From a virus, in IMG/VR virus record IMGVR_UViG_3300047551_001661, positions 1 through 22,705 of that record: a DNA stretch of 22,705 bases; one strand, 5' to 3'. The first letter of the stretch is position 1. Each line of letters begins with the position of its first letter. The notes beneath the pieces were generated by a model, which saw nothing but the letters and a program-made list of their open reading frames with translations, did not search any database and was not told the DNA's origin. The position numbers and the translations under genes are program-made. Positions 22,254-22,705 of the stretch are shown one piece after another.

Positions 22254-22327
22254 GCCTTTGTAGCTCAGCTGGATAGAGCAACGGTTTTGTAAACCGTAGG
22301 TCGCCGGTTCAAGTCCGGCCGGGGGCT
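22254..22327 (+). tRNA. tRNA-Thr (anticodon UGU)
   Basis: Acceptor GCCTTTG/CGGGGGC (three G-U pairs in a row), D arm GCTC/GAGC, anticodon arm ACGGT-TTTGTAA-ACCGT with anticodon TGT, and T arm GCCGG-TTCAAGT-CCGGC; discriminator U. It reads ACA. CCA is not encoded. Confidence 0.93.
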
Positions 22328-22347
22328 TTAGAATTAAACTTCTAGAT

Positions 22348-22506
22348 ATGATCATAAATCTCTGGCATAATCAAGAAATGGATCAATGGAGATGGACTCT
22401 CACGGATCCACAAACAATGGATCAACATGCAGGCAATCAAAAAAGTCTGCGTGAAGCAATGAATGATGTCGCAAATACTGTAGAATTCATTATAAAATCA
22501 AAATGA
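22348..22506 (+). CDS. Small hypothetical cyanophage protein
   Basis: This 52-residue frame starts MIINLWHNQEMDQWRWTLTD. The W-H...W-R-W-T-L-T-D start and the helical SLREAMNDVANTVEFI end look like a small conserved cyanophage protein of unknown function. It begins 20 bases after tRNA-Thr with no clear Shine-Dalgarno. Three Trp and four Met in 52 residues are unusual. Its stop overlaps the next start (ATGA). Confidence 0.7.
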   Translation: MIINLWHNQEMDQWRWTLTDPQTMDQHAGNQKSLREAMNDVANTVEFIIKSK

Positions 22507-22705
22507 AAGATACAGATCCATATTTTACAAAATTAAAGGACAAATCAATATTTTTACATGACTATTGTTCGTCGATAATAAAAGAATTTGATACCTATCC
22601 ACCAGAAAGATTTTTGTCTCTGCCTGAATTTATAGGATTTGAAATAGATAAAAGTTATTGCCTACAAGAACCTGTCATTAAAAAAATAAATGAAAAATTT
22701 GAAAT
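22503..22705 (+). CDS. Hypothetical protein, 3' end cut by the window
   Basis: The frame is open from ATG 22503 to the end (67 residues seen), overlapping the previous stop. It starts MKDTDPYFTKLKDKSIFLHD and continues with a helix (YCSSIIKEFDTY), a PPERFLSLPEFIGFEI segment and a Lys-rich end. I do not recognise the family. The AT-rich codon use matches the tail genes. Confidence 0.65.
   Translation, partial: MKDTDPYFTKLKDKSIFLHDYCSSIIKEFDTYPPERFLSLPEFIGFEIDKSYCLQEPVIKKINEKFE

Noticed and set aside
1-22705. CRISPR array, insertion sequence, integrase or attachment site
   Set aside because: No regularly spaced direct repeats, transposase or recombinase motifs were seen; repeats found are within proteins or are tandem gene copies.

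Overview
The window looks like part of the genome of a T4-like marine cyanophage (a cyanomyovirus infecting Synechococcus or Prochlorococcus). The evidence is AT-rich sequence, T4-type replication and baseplate proteins (gp59, gp32, gp53, gp48, gp4, gp54, gp26, gp51, gp27, gp5-like), T4-type late promoters (TATAAATA), and host-derived genes typical of cyanophages: a CpeT bilin lyase, a CP12-like protein and two DUF1825-like proteins. Assignments come from motif recognition and gene order; no database search was run.

Layout. (1) 1-2569, plus strand: the end of the helicase loader gp59, two related DUF1825-like proteins, an unknown small protein, a near-consensus sigma70 promoter, and the ssDNA-binding protein gp32. 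A palindromic terminator at 2576-2603 serves both strands. (2) 2602-7437, minus strand: head completion protein gp4, a conserved unknown, tail-tube cap gp48, and a greatly enlarged gp53. They read from a TATAAATA late promoter in a 28-base divergent gap. (3) 7466-20957, plus strand: the central baseplate/tail operon. It holds gp54, gp26/gp51 (probably tail-assembly chaperones joined by a -1 frameshift), two tape-measure-like proteins with peptidoglycan-degrading domains, gp27, a CP12-like protein, a gp5-like OB protein without lysozyme, a separate spike-like protein, two tandem tail paralogues and a coiled-coil structural protein. (4) 20958-22705, plus strand: a second sigma70-type promoter, three tiny genes, tRNA-Ile(UAU), tRNA-Leu(UAA), a late promoter, cpeT, a terminator, tRNA-Thr(UGU) and two more small genes, the last cut by the window end.

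How it fits together: the plus-strand operon builds the tail core and baseplate hub. gp26/gp51 would chaperone the tape measure, gp54/gp48 start and cap the tube, gp27 plus the gp5-like protein and spike form the puncturing device, and gp53 belongs to the wedges. T4 gp5 carries a lysozyme; here cell-wall cutting seems to have moved to a lambda-endolysin-like domain and an M23 peptidase domain in the two tape-measure-position proteins. CP12 and CpeT would act on host carbon fixation and light harvesting. The three tRNAs read A-ending codons (AUA, UUA, ACA) that are common in the late genes and nearly absent from gp32.

The most interesting signals are a T TTT TTC slippery site preceded by GGAGGG at the gp26/gp51 junction, a beta-propeller nested in a G-x-G-Y repeat array nested in gp53, a CP12-like gene inside the baseplate hub operon, a possible circularly permuted SGNH domain, and two promoters sharing an extended element downstream of the -10 box. 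No stretch longer than about 80 bases lacks a feature.
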